This document shows positions 35,135-48,759 of a stretch of 64,000 bases of DNA, one piece after another. The DNA is from Colius striatus (taxonomy: Eukaryota; Chordata; Aves; Coliiformes; Coliidae), in contig NC_084760.1 in assembly GCF_028858725.1 (NCBI RefSeq), forward strand, positions 9,436,867-9,500,866, given 5' to 3'. The number at the start of each line of letters is the position of its first letter. Position 1 is the first letter of the stretch. Both the position numbers and the translations under genes were made by a program. The notes beneath the pieces are model-generated. The model ran no database searches and was not told the DNA's origin. It worked only from the letters and a program-made list of their open reading frames with translations.

Positions 35135-38100
35135 CAGTGAAGATACTGTAATGGCTGTTTTCTGAACAATGGATCAGAGAATGTGTAAGCTCCAAGTATT
35201 CTTGAGCCACAGCCTGTGCAATATAAAGTGCCTGGAGCAGGATCAGAGACTTGTGGTGGGAGTAGAAACCTAGGGGAAGAGGAGTTGTATCTTGGAAGAG
35301 GAAGAAAGGATTTCTACAGTGAGATCAGGAAACTGTGTGAAGGTAGCAGTAATAAAAGAGTATAGATGATAGAAGTTAGAGAGTTAAAGCTGCAGAAGTG
35401 GAAAGAGTAAAGTAAAGGAGATATACTTGAAGGGGGGACCAGTGAGAGCCTATCTGCTTCCCACTCTCCTCCTTTAAGGATGGAAACAGGACTAGAGAAG
35501 CTAGGATTAGCTCTTCTTACCTCCCAGGTCAGTCCCACCTGTTCCATGGCATATCAGAGAGCCCTTGCCACAGCGGAAAAAAAACCAGATACTAGTTCAT
35601 GAGTCCCCTGTGGGGGTACAGGCTGGGTCACACAACTGCACAAGGAGCAGGTGTTCACTGGGCTCTTGGGGCTGTGGAGCTAAGGGGGTAAGAGCATGGG
35701 ACTGAGCTGGAGGAGTAGACAAGAAGGGATGTATATCATGAGGATCAGGGTGGAGGTGTCAAGAAGCATACCAATTTTTTTCATTTGCTCTTTGTAATCA
35801 GCTTGGGGTAAAGCTCAAGATACATGGCTTCTGGGATTTCTCCCTTTGCCCTGTCAAGTCAAGAAAATGATACTACAATGTAAATTTAAGCTGTCTCCTC
35901 TACTTCTTCCTCTTCTGATCTAGGCATGCCCAAACTCTGCAGGAACCCAGCTCTGCAGGAAGCCTAAAATGCTTTGAAGAAAAGGGATCCACCAGAGCTG
36001 CTTCACTTTGCAAGTGGGGTGAACCCTGTGCTGTTGATCTGTATGGTCAGCACTCATTTACAGCCCTAGAAACAACCTTTCAGCTCTGGCACTGCCTCTT
36101 ACAGCTCCCTCAGCCTAATGCCAAAGATACCGTCTTGTAATTCCCCCTGTGTCTGTCACTGGAGTCATTGGCCTCAGTCGTTTTCCTGCCCTCTGTTAAC
36201 AACCCCAATGGCAAGAAGGCCCAGGGGTGCTCCTCATGACACAAATCTCTGCACTGATAAAATAATCTGAATGCTGGAAAAATCAGGCTTCCTTTTTTCC
36301 TCAGTGTCCTTGTGCTCTGAAATTAGATTTCCTTAGATGTAGGGTAATTAATATGAGTCCTCTCCTCAAAAGAGGCACATCATTCAGGCTACAGACCTAA
36401 CTCTTCAACTGCATGACAGAGACACTATTACATCTTTCCTCCACTGCCCAAAACTCACTCTCAGAGTGTTAATGGGCTCTTGAAGACAAGCAGCTGTGGC
36501 TGAAGCAGACTCTCAGCCTGGGAAACACTGAGAGGAGGAGAAAATACCCTACCTGGCATGATGATTTATGGATGTGTTCAGAGCAAGACTTTCAACTGTT
36601 CCCCAGCTACAAAGCCATCTTCTTTCTCCCCTCCAAACTAGATCCTCTAAATCCCACGTGTAGCCTCTTTCTCACTAAGCTTTTTAGTCAGGTCACTTTG
36701 CTTTTAGCCTTGAGTTTTGTCACAATAAATGCTCAGAGAAACGGAGGCCTCCTTTACAGAAGTCACAGCAGGGCCTTTCAGCTAAATCAGCTGCTTTAGC
36801 TCTCACAGCCTCTCATTTAAACTCACTTTCTTATTGCTGTGCTTGAGTTTCACAGAGAGCTAGGCCACCAAGAGTGAAAGGATGTGGTGTACCAATCACA
36901 CCGGAGATTAGAAACACCTTGTTTTGGACCGAAAACAAAGAAAAATATGAAGATGCAGCTGAACAGGAGTGAGTATTCAGAAAACCTTGATGTGTCATCT
37001 TAATCATCTTCCTATTCAGGAATGCACTTGAAACCTCTCACAAGGTTATGATAAGGAGTCACTCACCAGCGTTACAAGAAGACAAAGCGTTCTGGGTTTT
37101 TTTTCCGAGCAGCAAGTTACAACACGCAAGCAAACACTGTGTGCAGAACACATTTCACCTCCATGTTCCCATCCAGAACTGTATTTACCCTTGATAAATG
37201 ATGAACTATGTCCTACAGCTGTGCTACATATTTCAGGCTAGCAAGGGCAGGAGTAAGGTCATACCAATTCTAGAGCGCTGTCTATTGAGACAAAGGGACT
37301 CATGCTGTGTCATGTGCTCTTGATTTCATGCAGCCTAGCCTTAGATTGCTTCCCAAATCCCTTGTTTTCCTGGGCACATGGCAACAGTTCATGTACACTG
37401 CTCTGAAGTTAAAGACCTGGTCAGCTTACGTGTTTTTCCCTTCCTTTACCAAGCGTTATCTTGTTCCTTTAAACCCTGCTTAACCTTACTTGGGTTCCTG
37501 TTTCTCTGCAAAGCCCATACACGAACAGGAGAAGTGAAAGCAGCTATTTCTGTTTCTTTCCACTGTCCTGAACCATGTCTGGATGCCTGAAAGTAAATAA
37601 GGGACATAGACATGTCTAAGAGGCTGAGTGAACCTCTAGTTCCAGATCAAAACAAAAGGGATGCTTGAACTAATCCTATGGTGCGAAATTTCTCACTCTC
37701 ATCTAACTGAAGTTTGCTCTGCTGCCAAAAACACATGGTCAGGCTGCATGGGAGCAGAGCACTAAGGCTGTGATTCATCTCACTGAAGGGTAGCTGTCTG
37801 AAAAATCCAGATGGTCATCTAGGCCTCCTCAGCACACAATGCAGACAGAGAGAGAAAGAAGTGTTCATCACACCCATTTCATACCTATTTTGGAAGGTAC
37901 CTCTTTGTCTCTTTAGGGAGTGGTGTGGAAGTGATGCTGAGCTATCAGATGGCTGGGGTTAGGTGAGAAGCATTGAAACCATTGTGAACAAGTATGTTTA
38001 TCTGGGTCTTTTGCCAGTCTGTGCATTTGTATCTAGGCTCTCCCAGGGGTGTTACTTCCAAGGCACCTAGAGGGCTGTTAGGTGGTGCGTCCAGTGACCT

Positions 38101-41100
38101 CATGTCTCTGCTGCTTTCTGGCTGGTTTTGTTCTCAGGAAGCTTTTTCCCTTCAACCAGAAACATGATTCTAGAAGTCCAAAAACGATGGGCTAGATGGA
38201 GAGGGGGGAAAAATAGGAGGTTACATCTCCCTCATTCTTAATAGTGTCTGAAAAATGCCCAAAAGCTGTCCTTAAATGAGTAGCTCTGTAACCAGTGTAA
38301 CTGCTGACTCCCTATGGGTTTCTGTTTACAGTTAAACTCTCTGGTGCTTAATAATGTACATGTGCCAATTGCAGCTTCTTCTGCACTTGGGGAGGTCATA
38401 ATGATCCACATAAAGTGGTGTTAGCCATCAGTTCTGCTTAGGCCTTTCCTCCAGTGAATGCACATACTGGGTATTTCTCTTCTAGAGAGTAAGTTACTTT
38501 CCTGAAATTTGGCTTATGAGTTTGAATCTGGAGCTGGCCTGTGAGTTCAGAGATCTGGGTAGGATGGCAGAGATACATAGTTAGTCTTCCAGCAAATTCC
38601 AGCAAGTCTCTTAAAAACACAAAAAGAACCCATTTACATTGTGAAGAGTAAACTAAGGATGGGAATACTTTTTTCTCTTCAAAAGTTTTCTTCACCTTTC
38701 CTTTTTTTACCCTGTTACATCACACCTTCGAAGGCACAGGCTTGGCAGATGGTAGGAAGAGAGGAGTTGTTTCTCTTATTATTTAGTTATAGAGCACTGT
38801 GAAGTATGCTAGTAACTGCTGAGTTGTATGGAGGAGGCTTCCTGGTGCAAAACTGTGCCTTCTTTGGGAAGAAAAAACAAAGATACTTGGAAAGATAAAG
38901 GGCAATTCAGTCCTTTGAATGCTCATATCATAAAACTGAATAAGAAATAATTACCATAAATGAGGCAACTAGTTCCTACACCCTCTGCAACCTGGATGAC
39001 ATCTCTCTGTGTCATCAAAATAAGAGTTACTTGCAGAAAACACATTACTTACTACCTTATCACAGTCAGCTCTTACCACAGTCACCTGAGCTCACACATA
39101 TAGAAGTCCAAAGTCTTCTAAATCATCTCTCTGTGCAAAGAAAAGAAATAGACTACAAAGATTTTAACTCTATTTCCTTCTCCAAAACCACTGGCACTAG
39201 GACAGGCATGTGATTTTATCCCTAAACAGGGTGTTCCTTAGGCTCTTTGCCAATTTAATTGGCTTATTCATATCCTTCCCTTCCAGATTACCTCAGGGTG
39301 ATTTACATGTTGGAGGCTTATAAACACTGATGATTCAGTGTTTGAAAACCAAAAACATTGTTCAGTGTCTGACAGGGTCCTCACTGGCTTTTGCCCCCAA
39401 ATTAATTGTTCTTGTTGGAACAACCTAACATATAATCAACCTCTGACATCATCCTAATGTTACACAGACAAAAGAACTTCTAAAATACAATAGGACCAAT
39501 GCAATTTCTTTTTTTTTACCCGAGTTTCCAGGTAATCTGCAGGAGAAAGCAACAGGCAAAGTTTTGAAATGGGAAGATACAGAGAGCCCCAGACTCATGT
39601 CTTCAGTCTACTGGCCATTTTGAAGACTGTCTTCATCTGATTTTCCATGAATAACCACTCTCGGCATGGGCTCTAAAGAAATGCAAATATAAAGACAATT
39701 TCATTACCTCTCTCTGCAAAACATCACTTTTATAGCAGTTCAACAGCTACATAATATGATGTTATGTAGGATGTGCAGGTGGACTTACAGTGAATCCAGA
39801 ACAAATACATGTTGAATCTGAACTCTCTAGCTAGGAAATATTTTGCAGGCCAGTTAAGGACAACTTTACCTCCACTAAATGCAGAAATGAGCAAAGATCT
39901 GTACTAATAGATAAAGGCTAGAAGAGGTCTGTTTAACCTTTCTATTGACTAAAATCTTTGACATACATGTATCTCCTTTTGTGACATGAATTTGATAAAA
40001 TGCAGCAGAAAACTTTACAGAACACACTTCTCTATGTCTTCAGAAACAATTTGATGTATTCTTGTTTCAGTACTCTCACAAAAAGCAGTCACTCAATTTC
40101 CTTTCAGGGGAAGCTTATTACACCCCATACTCAAACAAATTCCATTTTCTCCTGATGTTATATGCCCCTGCAGTGCCTTTCCTAAGCAAGCTCCCTGCTT
40201 CTAGACCAAACCTATTAATACTGGCTACATTGTCACTCATACAAATCCAGCATCCTCTGGTAAGTTTCCCAAAACAATTCTCCATGCTTTAACATCCATC
40301 TCTCTAAATCATTAATCCATTTCACAGTTAAGATTTCCATAATGTCTTTAAAAGCCACAGGTTGCTTCATCAGTCAGTCCTCACCATTCTGGTACTTGTT
40401 TTCACAAGGACTTTGGCATATCAGCTGATAATAAAGTTCATATTCTTTAATAACAGAGTTTCTGCGCTTAATTACCTGCTGGAGGATGAACACATCTCCA
40501 CCATTACAGCTGAAGTATTTCAAAGTCCAGCACTTATAAATCAGCACAAATGCCTTTAAAACTAGTTTCCCTGTTTGCACTGGCAGTTGTGGTTACAGGT
40601 GTTACGCACTCACAAACTCTGCTTAGATATTAAAACTTGCACACAAATTCACTCATATTTGCATTCACTGACTGTGTTTATCTATGAAAAATCTGCAATA
40701 CGTTTGTCATGCCCACATTGACTCTGTATAACATGTTCATGCAGAAGTTCCAAGCAAGATCACAGAATTATTACATATTACATATGTAAATGCAAGTGAG
40801 CCATTGCATGAAGTTTTTAATATATAATACAAGAGAGCAAGCATGTAATGAAATGGTGGGAAGAATGAGGGGTGAACTCCCTAGAATTAAAGCATACACG
40901 TACATAATATTTATAAATGGCAAGAAGGCTTCACTCCTACTGAATATTTTAGAAATGTTTCTACCACACACAATCCAGTGAATGAGATTCAAATCTCACA
41001 AGAAATCCATTATAGGACCTGATCATTTATAGTACTAGAGAGGCATTGCCTAACAGAGAGAAACAAACCCAGCCCACACTCCAGAATCATTGCAGGAAAG

Positions 41101-42040
41101 TAAAGAGCTGGCAGCCCCGAGAATTCCTTCTCTTTGATCCACAATGAAAAAGGATAATAAGGGTGTACATACTCACCCTTGTCTACTTTTCACTTTCTTC
41201 AAGGAAAATAATTATGCTGATTCAGGGCTCCAGTCATGACCTGGGAGAATTTTGTTCTTACACTCCTCACACATCAAATCTCTACTTTTTAAAAAGTTCT
41301 CAAGATTTTCTCTCCCTTTCCTTAATTCAATCAATTCCAGTAACAGACGTTTCTTTGTTGCTTGTCACAAAAGTATTTTAAGCACTTTGAATCTTGTCTT
41401 GTTTTATACTTGTTTCTAAAGGAGTCAGTTGTGGCCTTCAGCTCTTTGTTTTCTTTCAAAACCTTATTGAGCGAGTTGTGCACTCCTCTGCGTTCCCTTC
41501 AAGGACACCACGTTTTCTTTTGTCATGGTAACTCTCCCTCTGAAATGTCTCAAACTTACAATCAAAAGCAAAATAAAACTGTCTTTTCAATGTATTCTTC
41601 TTAATAGCATCCTGATGGCTGTGGGTTTCAGATAACCACTGGGAAGGACACTCTGGGGGTAACAATGCAGGGATGCTGAATCCTTCCTCCTTGTGGCTCA
41701 GGCAAGAAAAGCCATTAGTGTGTTTTATTTGGGAATGTCCAGGTTACAGCTCTATATTTACAGCTTATGTTGCAACAGGGACTGACAGCTGCAGTAGGTC
41801 TGTCCCTCTTATCTGCACTGGGCCTACATTAGCACTGCTTCTCTAAAACATTAAAGGTGAGCGTGGGTATCGCATTGAAAACCTGCTCCTGCTTCCACCC
41901 GAGTCAACAGGAAAACAAAACAGTCTAGGAGTCAGAGCTTTCCTTTCTTTACTCTTATTTAAATGTCAACCAGTGTTTTATGTGGTTGTTTATTAAATAA
42001 TAATACTACAATAATGCCCAGAGGCTCCAATTAGGACGGG
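35135..42040. other. Non-coding intergenic sequence
   Basis: About 6.9 kb of AT-rich DNA without a recognised gene, RNA or transposon. This is the longest stretch in the upstream flank with no CR1 insertion that I can identify. Confidence 0.4.
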
Positions 42041-42260
42041 GAAGTCACTGCAGAGGGATTGTGCAAAGGCAGGGACGGCGGGGCTGGGAATTGGAGGGCT
42101 CCCCGGGAGCGAGGAGCGCAGGCTGGGAGCTGGCTGCTCTCGGCAGGCGGGAAGGGCTGCTCCCAGCGCTCCCCACCACCACCACCACCACCACCAGCTA
42201 AGCCTTTTGTTTGCGTGGGAGTTTGATGTTACTTTGGTTTTCGGGTTTCATTCGTTTGGG
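42041..42260. promoter_or_regulatory. Isolated CpG-rich patch (candidate distal regulatory element or lncRNA start)
   Basis: In an otherwise CpG-poor flank this 220-bp stretch holds about a dozen CpGs (GACGGCGGGG, CCCGGGAGCGAGGAGCGCAGG-like sequence, CTCGGCAGGCGGG, CAGCGCTCC) and a GC content well above its surroundings. It ends with an ACC trinucleotide run. It lies 7.6 kb upstream of AKIRIN2 exon 1. No protein frame starts here. It could be an enhancer, the first exon of a non-coding RNA or just a GC-rich patch. Confidence 0.3.
42174..42196. repeat. (CAC)n trinucleotide microsatellite
   Basis: Seven to eight uninterrupted CAC units at the edge of the CpG-rich patch. Confidence 0.85.
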
Positions 42261-44651
42261 GCTTTTCTTTTTTGAATGCCAAGATATAGAAGAACCAGGG
42301 AGATGTACAAAGAGGTTTTCTTCAAAGTAGCTGAACCCGCAAAGGGGGAGAAAAAAAAGGAGTGTATGTAGATGTATATGCTAATTCTTATTAATTAAAA
42401 ACAGAGTGCTGGGCTGGAGCTGTGCACAGGCTTTATTAACTAATATTAAAACAAAGGGCTGATTCGCCTTCCACACAAGTTTCACCTTGGCAGAGCTCTG
42501 TTTGCCTCTGCGGAGTTACTCCTTCACTTCAGACCAACGTGAGCACAGGATCAGGCCAGGAGCCCTCAGGAAGGACTCAAAAGCCAATAACAAAACAAAG
42601 GGACAAACAAGAGGCACACAGGGAAGACAATCCTAAGGAGCAGGATAAGGACAAGCATGTTGCTCTTGGCAGAAAGCGACTGGCAGAAATTAATTGCATA
42701 GTCAGTCTCTCGCTCTGTTCTTTTTGTTTGGTTATGAAACAAGATTTGTTTTTATTGTAGAGGAATGGGATATATTTCAGCAGAGGAATCTGGGCTTTAT
42801 GGCAGAATTACGTTTTATGGGGAGGTTTGAATGAAGACAGCTTGGATTTGGTTCACAAGACGGGTGCAGTCATTCTAGGTTTAAACACAAAGGGCAGCGT
42901 GAATGAAAGCCCTCAGAGAAAAGCAGAAGGGAAGGAAGCAAATGATCATAGGAAAGCAGGCTGGACCACAAAGTGTGGGGCTAATACATAAATCCCAAAT
43001 TAACACAGCATCAGAACAATACCGTGCCCCAAACGTAAGGCCTCAAAGCAAAGGGAGAAACAACCCAAAAAGGCCCAAGAAGGAGCACACAAATGGTGAG
43101 ACGCTGCCACTTGGTAAGGAAAAACGGAGAAGAGAGTAGGGAAAACTTTACCTACTGGAATGGGGAACAGAGAGACCCTGAACTGAGTGGAAAGGACAAA
43201 GATTCCCTGGGAGAAACTTGTAGAAAGCTGGTAATTTACAAGCATCTTTGGGCTAGAGGCGACCTATGGCTAGGGCTGAATTTTGGAAACAAGGTCTGAG
43301 GTGGGAAATGGCTCGTTGGAAATGCTTCACAGAAGACCAAGTGTGGCCTAAAACCAGCAATCATAAGGGAGAGAAAAGCAAGTAAATGAGCTTTGGAGGA
43401 TGAGTTACTCATAGTGGCGGAGGAAGGAGGAGGAAGGGATTTAGCAGCAGCAGATGGTCATTCCATTTTATGAATGGAAAAGGTACATGAAGTAAGAGGT
43501 ACTGTATTGAATTAGCAGAGAGGGGCAGAGATAGGGAAGTGGAGGGGTGGATTGATCCAGGGTGGAGAAGCAGGTTAAGCAGCAGGTGTGTGTAGCTGGC
43601 ACACTGAATGCACAGACTGCCAGCCCATGAAATCAGGGAGCATCCCAGAGGTCAGCTGCAGAGGGAGGGTTTTGAGAACAAAATCTAACCAGATAATATC
43701 AGAAAAAACACCCACAAGGGTGGAAAAGACAGGTAAGATAGTGACAGAGAGTAATTAAACTGGGAAAAATTCAAGTCCTCAGTTCTTCATTATTCTCTGT
43801 AGGAAACTGAGTTTAATAAAAGTAAAGTTTTCAGATGGTTCCCATGCAAAGCTCCAAGCAACAGATCTGCAATGAGAAGGACATGTCTATTTCTTCATCA
43901 TGCACATCAAACTACAGGGCTACATTGTCGAGAGCAAACGGAATGGACAGTGTCTCAAACCTCCTCCTACACCTGGGGAAATTAGTAGGAAACAGTTAAT
44001 GTCTCAGTTGTCACTGTGTGCTATGCTGGTTTGTCCACCAACACACTGGCACAGAAGAAAAGCCTGACTCACTATCTCTCAGCCTGACATAGTTGTGGAA
44101 GCTCACAGTGGATCCAGTCTACCACAACAGTGGAGAGACTCTCATGACTCTTAAGTGTATTTGACTTCAGTGGTTCTTCACTCACATGTTCAGTGCTGCT
44201 CACATGATTGGTCCATGATTTTTTTTCACCACTCCAGCTGAATGTAGTTTTAGTTGAATTAATTCTGCTTTCTAGGTGATGTGTAATACCATGTTGTTCT
44301 TTTACCTTTAATAATCCTGAAAAGGTAGTTGTCCTACAAGGGTATAAGAGAACATTTGGAGGAAAAAAAAATCTTTGTATAAGAAGCATAGTTTTCCTTT
44401 CTGCTAAAGCACTGGGGCAGATTTTTTAGAGAGGAAAGCTGAGTTTAGTTTGGAGCAGCACTTCTCCACGATTCAGGCAGGGACCATTATATGTGAAGCT
44501 TAAAAATATGAATTCTTTACAATACAGAAAGGAAGGAGGATGACAGATAGGCTTTGTGTATTAAAATCATTGACAGTGGAGGGTAGGGCTGTGCAGGGTA
44601 TGGGGAAGTAAGGCATTCTTCCTTTATGTTGCAGTAACCTTCCCAATATGT
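42261..44651. other. Non-coding intergenic sequence
   Basis: No recognised exon or repeat. Small frames around 42539-43299 are rich in Lys/Arg/Glu but overlap a minus-strand frame and match nothing known. Confidence 0.4.
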
Positions 44652-45141
44652 GCAGTTCTGGGCCCCTCAGTTCCAGAAGGACAGGGAGCTGCTGGAGAGA
44701 GTTCAGCTCAGGGCCACAAAGGTGATAAAGTGGAGCATCTCTCTTCTGATGAAAGGCTGAGGGAGCTGGGGCTCTTCAGCTTGGAGGAGACTGAGGAGTG
44801 ACCTCATTAATGTTTACAAATACATAAAGGGTGTGTATCAGGTGGATGGAGCCAGGCTGTTCTCAGTGATGGCCAGTGATAGGACAAGGGGTAACAGGTA
44901 CAAGCTGGAACAGAGGAGGTTCCAAAGAAACACAAGGAAAAACTTCTTCCCTGTTCAGGTGATGGAGCACTGGAACAGCTGCCCAGGTGGGTTTTGGAGT
45001 CTCCTTCTCTGGAGACATTCAAACCCACCTGGACAAGTTCCTGTGTGACCTGCTCTAGGTGGTCCTGCTCTGGCAGGGGGGTTGCACTGGATGATCTTTC
45101 GAGGAACCTTCCAGCCCTTTGAGATTCTGTGATTCTGTGAC
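44652..45141 (+). mobile_element. CR1 LINE, truncated, degraded ORF2 end
   Basis: Begins in ORF2 (GTGCAGTTCTGGGCCCCTCAG) and runs through GCTGGAGAGAGTTCAG, GACCTCATTAATGTTTACAAA, GCCAGTGATAGGACAAGGGG and TGCTCTGGCAGGGGGGTTG to the tail GATTCTGTGATTCTGTGA. A piece of the C-terminal frame ([20 protein letters not shown]) is visible at 44833-45048; small deletions break the rest. Its tail uses the TCTGTG variant, so it is a different subfamily from the 24.4 and 30.4 kb copies. Confidence 0.95.
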
Positions 45142-45665
45142 CTCGTGACACTGCCCTCTCTATACCTCATTACATTTTTTGGTGAACACATACAAAGTAA
45201 TGGATGGAAAAGTGAACTGATGCACACTTCACTAGTGGTGATGCTTTCCTGAAATTGTTGAGGTGATTGCAGTAGTCAGAGATGCAAAATTTTACTCACT
45301 GCTTCCTAATTACTCTAAATCCAGGTCTGTTAGCACGATTCATGTGTATACACCAGTGAATTTAGTCATTTTCTTTTTATAGCTTCAGTGTATTATTCTG
45401 AATATAGGTGAACTGACTCAAATGGGTTATTACTGCTTCACCTCCTTGCAACTAAGAAGTTTAGTTCTACTGTGACTTCGTTGTTGCCACCTATTACCAA
45501 ATGACCACCAGGACTTCCTGGGACATCCACAATAGTCTCGTGCCACTGAAAGCAACCATAACATAGAATCCCTTTTCATAAAATACTCAGCCTTATCTAA
45601 AGACCACTTAAGTCTCACCTAAATATCTGGGGTCGGTTTTGTTTGTTTCCACCTGTACTGTTACT
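45142..45665. other. Non-coding intergenic sequence
   Basis: Nothing recognised between two CR1-type elements. Confidence 0.4.
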
Positions 45666-46035
45666 GGAAGAGTGCTCTGGAAACTCATTCCTCTGGCAGT
45701 TACAAATCTTCCTCTTGTTTCCAGTTTGGGTGAGGTAACTGACAGTTCCTGTATCAACACAGTGGGCAGCACTAAAACAGATCTTTAAAATCTCCTGAAC
45801 TGATCTCCTTCTTGAGCTTTCAGAGAAGAATCATGGATTTCAACAGTTATTTGATTGGGCCAGTAGCCTTTAACTAACAATCCTTTAACTCTTGGAGTAG
45901 GTAAATTTTCTGTTTCTGTTTTCCTAATTAGCTCAGTCACCCTGTTCTGGACAAGTTCTGGTTTAATTAATCTTTCCTAAATACATATGAGTGGAAGTAT
46001 ATACAGTATTTCAGAGGAAAGAGCTGACCTTCATA
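45666..46035 (-). mobile_element. Ancient CR1-like LINE remnant
   Basis: Several blocks in order fit the reverse strand of an old CR1-type 3' region as I know it from reptiles and birds: GGAAACTCATTCCTCTGGCAG, then TTACAAATCTTCCTC and TTTCCAG, then GTATCAACAC, and near the end TACAGTATTTCAGAGGAAAG (compare the CR1 phrase 'acagtattccagatgagg'). Divergence is high, gaps are many and no frame remains. It could belong to another non-LTR family. A repeat-masking search would settle this. Confidence 0.5.
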
Positions 46036-48759
46036 GGCTTCCATTCCTGTTCCTGTGTATCCTTTCCCTTTTGCCAGCACTATCTGTGTGACTGTGTAGC
46101 AAAGCAGACTGAGAAACTGATTCTATTTTTCCTTTTGTCTGTTTTTCCTGCCTTACAATTCCCACAGTAATCCCCATTTTTTTTCAGTTTAACAAATCCT
46201 TTTTCACTCAGCACCATATGAACACTGAAGTCCTGACAGATAACCTCCACTGCATTTTGTCTACAAAATCTGCAACCACCACGTGTTGCTGAGCATGACC
46301 AGTTCATGAGAAATGAGCCACTGTATTAATTGAGAAGAATATGGTTAGATGGCATAAAAGGACTGTGATGTGGACCCTGCATCAAATGAATAGAATGTCT
46401 CAAGGAAAAGGAAGAGGAAGCAGAGTCAAGATGGTATATAAAGAGAATGAGAGGAAGACAGGAATAAAGACAATGAAAAACAATGGGGGAATGGAGCAAT
46501 GGCAGGAGGAAGGGGAAGAAAAGAGAATGCATAAAGACTAACATTGGTCAACTGCAACATATCCATCACAGTCCCAAAGCAATACACTGAAAGGGTTACT
46601 TCTCCATCCTATTCAGAGCTGTACAAGGTCAGAATGTTGTCCTGCATCTGGACTTGCCTTTTTAACAGGTGTCATGCTTGAAGTGCAGACCAAATAAAAT
46701 CTAGCACACCACCAGTCATAAACAAGCTCTCCCATTCCCAGCAGTAACAAAATTTGTGGGTACTACGTGTTTTAAAAATATGCTTATACTATATAATTTT
46801 AAAGGCACCCCATGTAGCACATAATGGGACACTGCAAATTGGTTATATAATAAGTAAGTAGAAGAAAGAACAATATAAACAGTGGTTTGCAGCCTTGACC
46901 CTGTGATGTTTCCTGCCACAATGAAAGTAAAAACACATGTTCCCTGACAACCATCAAGCACTCTGTCACTGCTGTTGGACATTTTGCTGCCTTAGGGTTT
47001 GTCTACATGCAAAGCTACTTTGGTTTTGCTGGGTTTAATTTGCTGCAAAGGGCTGTGTGAATTCTCATTTTGACTTAAATCCGACTTACTCCAGTTTAGC
47101 TCAACAAATTAAAGGTCAGATAAAGCCTCAGTAATTCTGTTGATTAGGACAATCATGGTTCTAATCAATTGCTTACAATTACAGTGCTGCCAGCTTGCTT
47201 TCTAGTAGCTTATCTTGATGAAGTTTTGCCCCATACCTCAGACTCTTTTAATTGACTTAAATTGTGCCTGAACAGCCCTTAGGATCTGGTGTCACATCAG
47301 TTAATGCAGACGAATCTTTTCTGCTGATGAATGTAGAATATATATATACAGCTATAAACCTGAGAATATAAAATTCAGTGGGAAATGGCTTGTTATGTTA
47401 AATTATTACATTTATTTAAAATATTGCACTCAAACACAGGCACTTCCCAGCACACAGATGAAGGCTGAAGCAGCCATCTCCGTTCTGTGTGGGCACAGGA
47501 CATTCCAACCTGAACACGTGCGTCATACACACGCTGAGAGACACCCAGGCTATCCTTAATTCAAAGCCTGCAAGAACAACTTTGCCTCAGTCTTCCTGGG
47601 TGAAGTGCTTGGTAAGAATAATTAAGACTCCTCCACGAAGATGGGGAAACTTATCTGCTTAGGGAAATGTAATGGAAATGAAGAATTAAATGAATGGAAA
47701 ACCAGCCATCATTATTCCAAATAAGAGTGTCCACAGAAGGAGTTATACCGGTATAGTAATAGTAGGACAATTATAGCACTGTAATAACATCAGTGCATTT
47801 CCTGAGCCTTGTTATAGAGAACCAGAACTCGTCTTTGTTTTACAAAGGCTTGTCAGCATCCTTCTTACAGAGGAAACGCTCCAAGTACTTCCTCCACAGA
47901 GGAAAAGGTAAGCGCAGAGGAATCATTTTGCTACTTTCTGCCCTCAGTTTTAGGCCAAGGCAAGTCAGGCAAACCTAGAGTGAACTTCACCTAATTATTC
48001 CAACATTGTCATGAATTATCTGTCACAGAAAGCAATCTATTAATTACTATTTCTATTTTTGTTGGGCAGAAAAGCTCTGCTAGGTCACCCCACCACCTGC
48101 AACCTCAGTTACGCCAAGAGCCATGTTGCCAGCACAGACATCAGCTCTGCGTTTAGCCTGACCGGATGCTGTCACGGCTTAATTAATGTATGTCACACAC
48201 CGAACATGTAAAGCAAAGCTTGTGTACAAATGATAGGAAGGTTTGGATTGCTTGTTTGTTTGGGGTGAGGGTTTTAATGTTGTTAAGAGAAAGGCCAGCT
48301 CTTATTTCACAAGACAGTGAAAAAACATCAAAGTGTGGAAACCTTATGAGGGCATATTCCTCATTTTATCATCTGAGGACAACCTGTCTTACGTTTGTAG
48401 TTAAATTAACAGCATTAGATACAGAAAAGCTGAAGGGTTTCGGGACCTATCAACCTCAGTTAGCTGTTGCGCCGGGTTGAACTGTGACACAGTTTATTTC
48501 AATTAGGAAGCTCAACCGGAAAGAGCTCAGTGCTCCTCACAAGCAGCTGTAATTCTTTGAACACCTTCCCTCACCGCCCTCCTTAAGCAAAAAAGCTTCT
48601 TTACGCAACTGCAAGAAAATCGGTTGGTTACACCGACACACAGCTCTCGACACCATGAGGCCTTTTCTGGCATGTCCTTAGCCGTCACCTCCACCTGCTT
48701 CATACCTCCCGCACACTCCCTGCTCAGCCCTCACTACGGAAGCCGCCAAACGCACTTTG
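46036..48759. other. Non-coding proximal flank of AKIRIN2
   Basis: No recognised exon or repeat. At about 47000-47240 there is AT-rich repeat-free DNA with motifs such as TTGATTAGGACAATC and TCTAATCAATTGC that may be regulatory. CpG density rises after 48,600 towards the island. Confidence 0.4.

Noticed and set aside
1..48750. Exons of SPACA1 or another neighbour of AKIRIN2
   Set aside because: No frame resembles them; in mammals the gap to SPACA1 is large, so its absence is expected.
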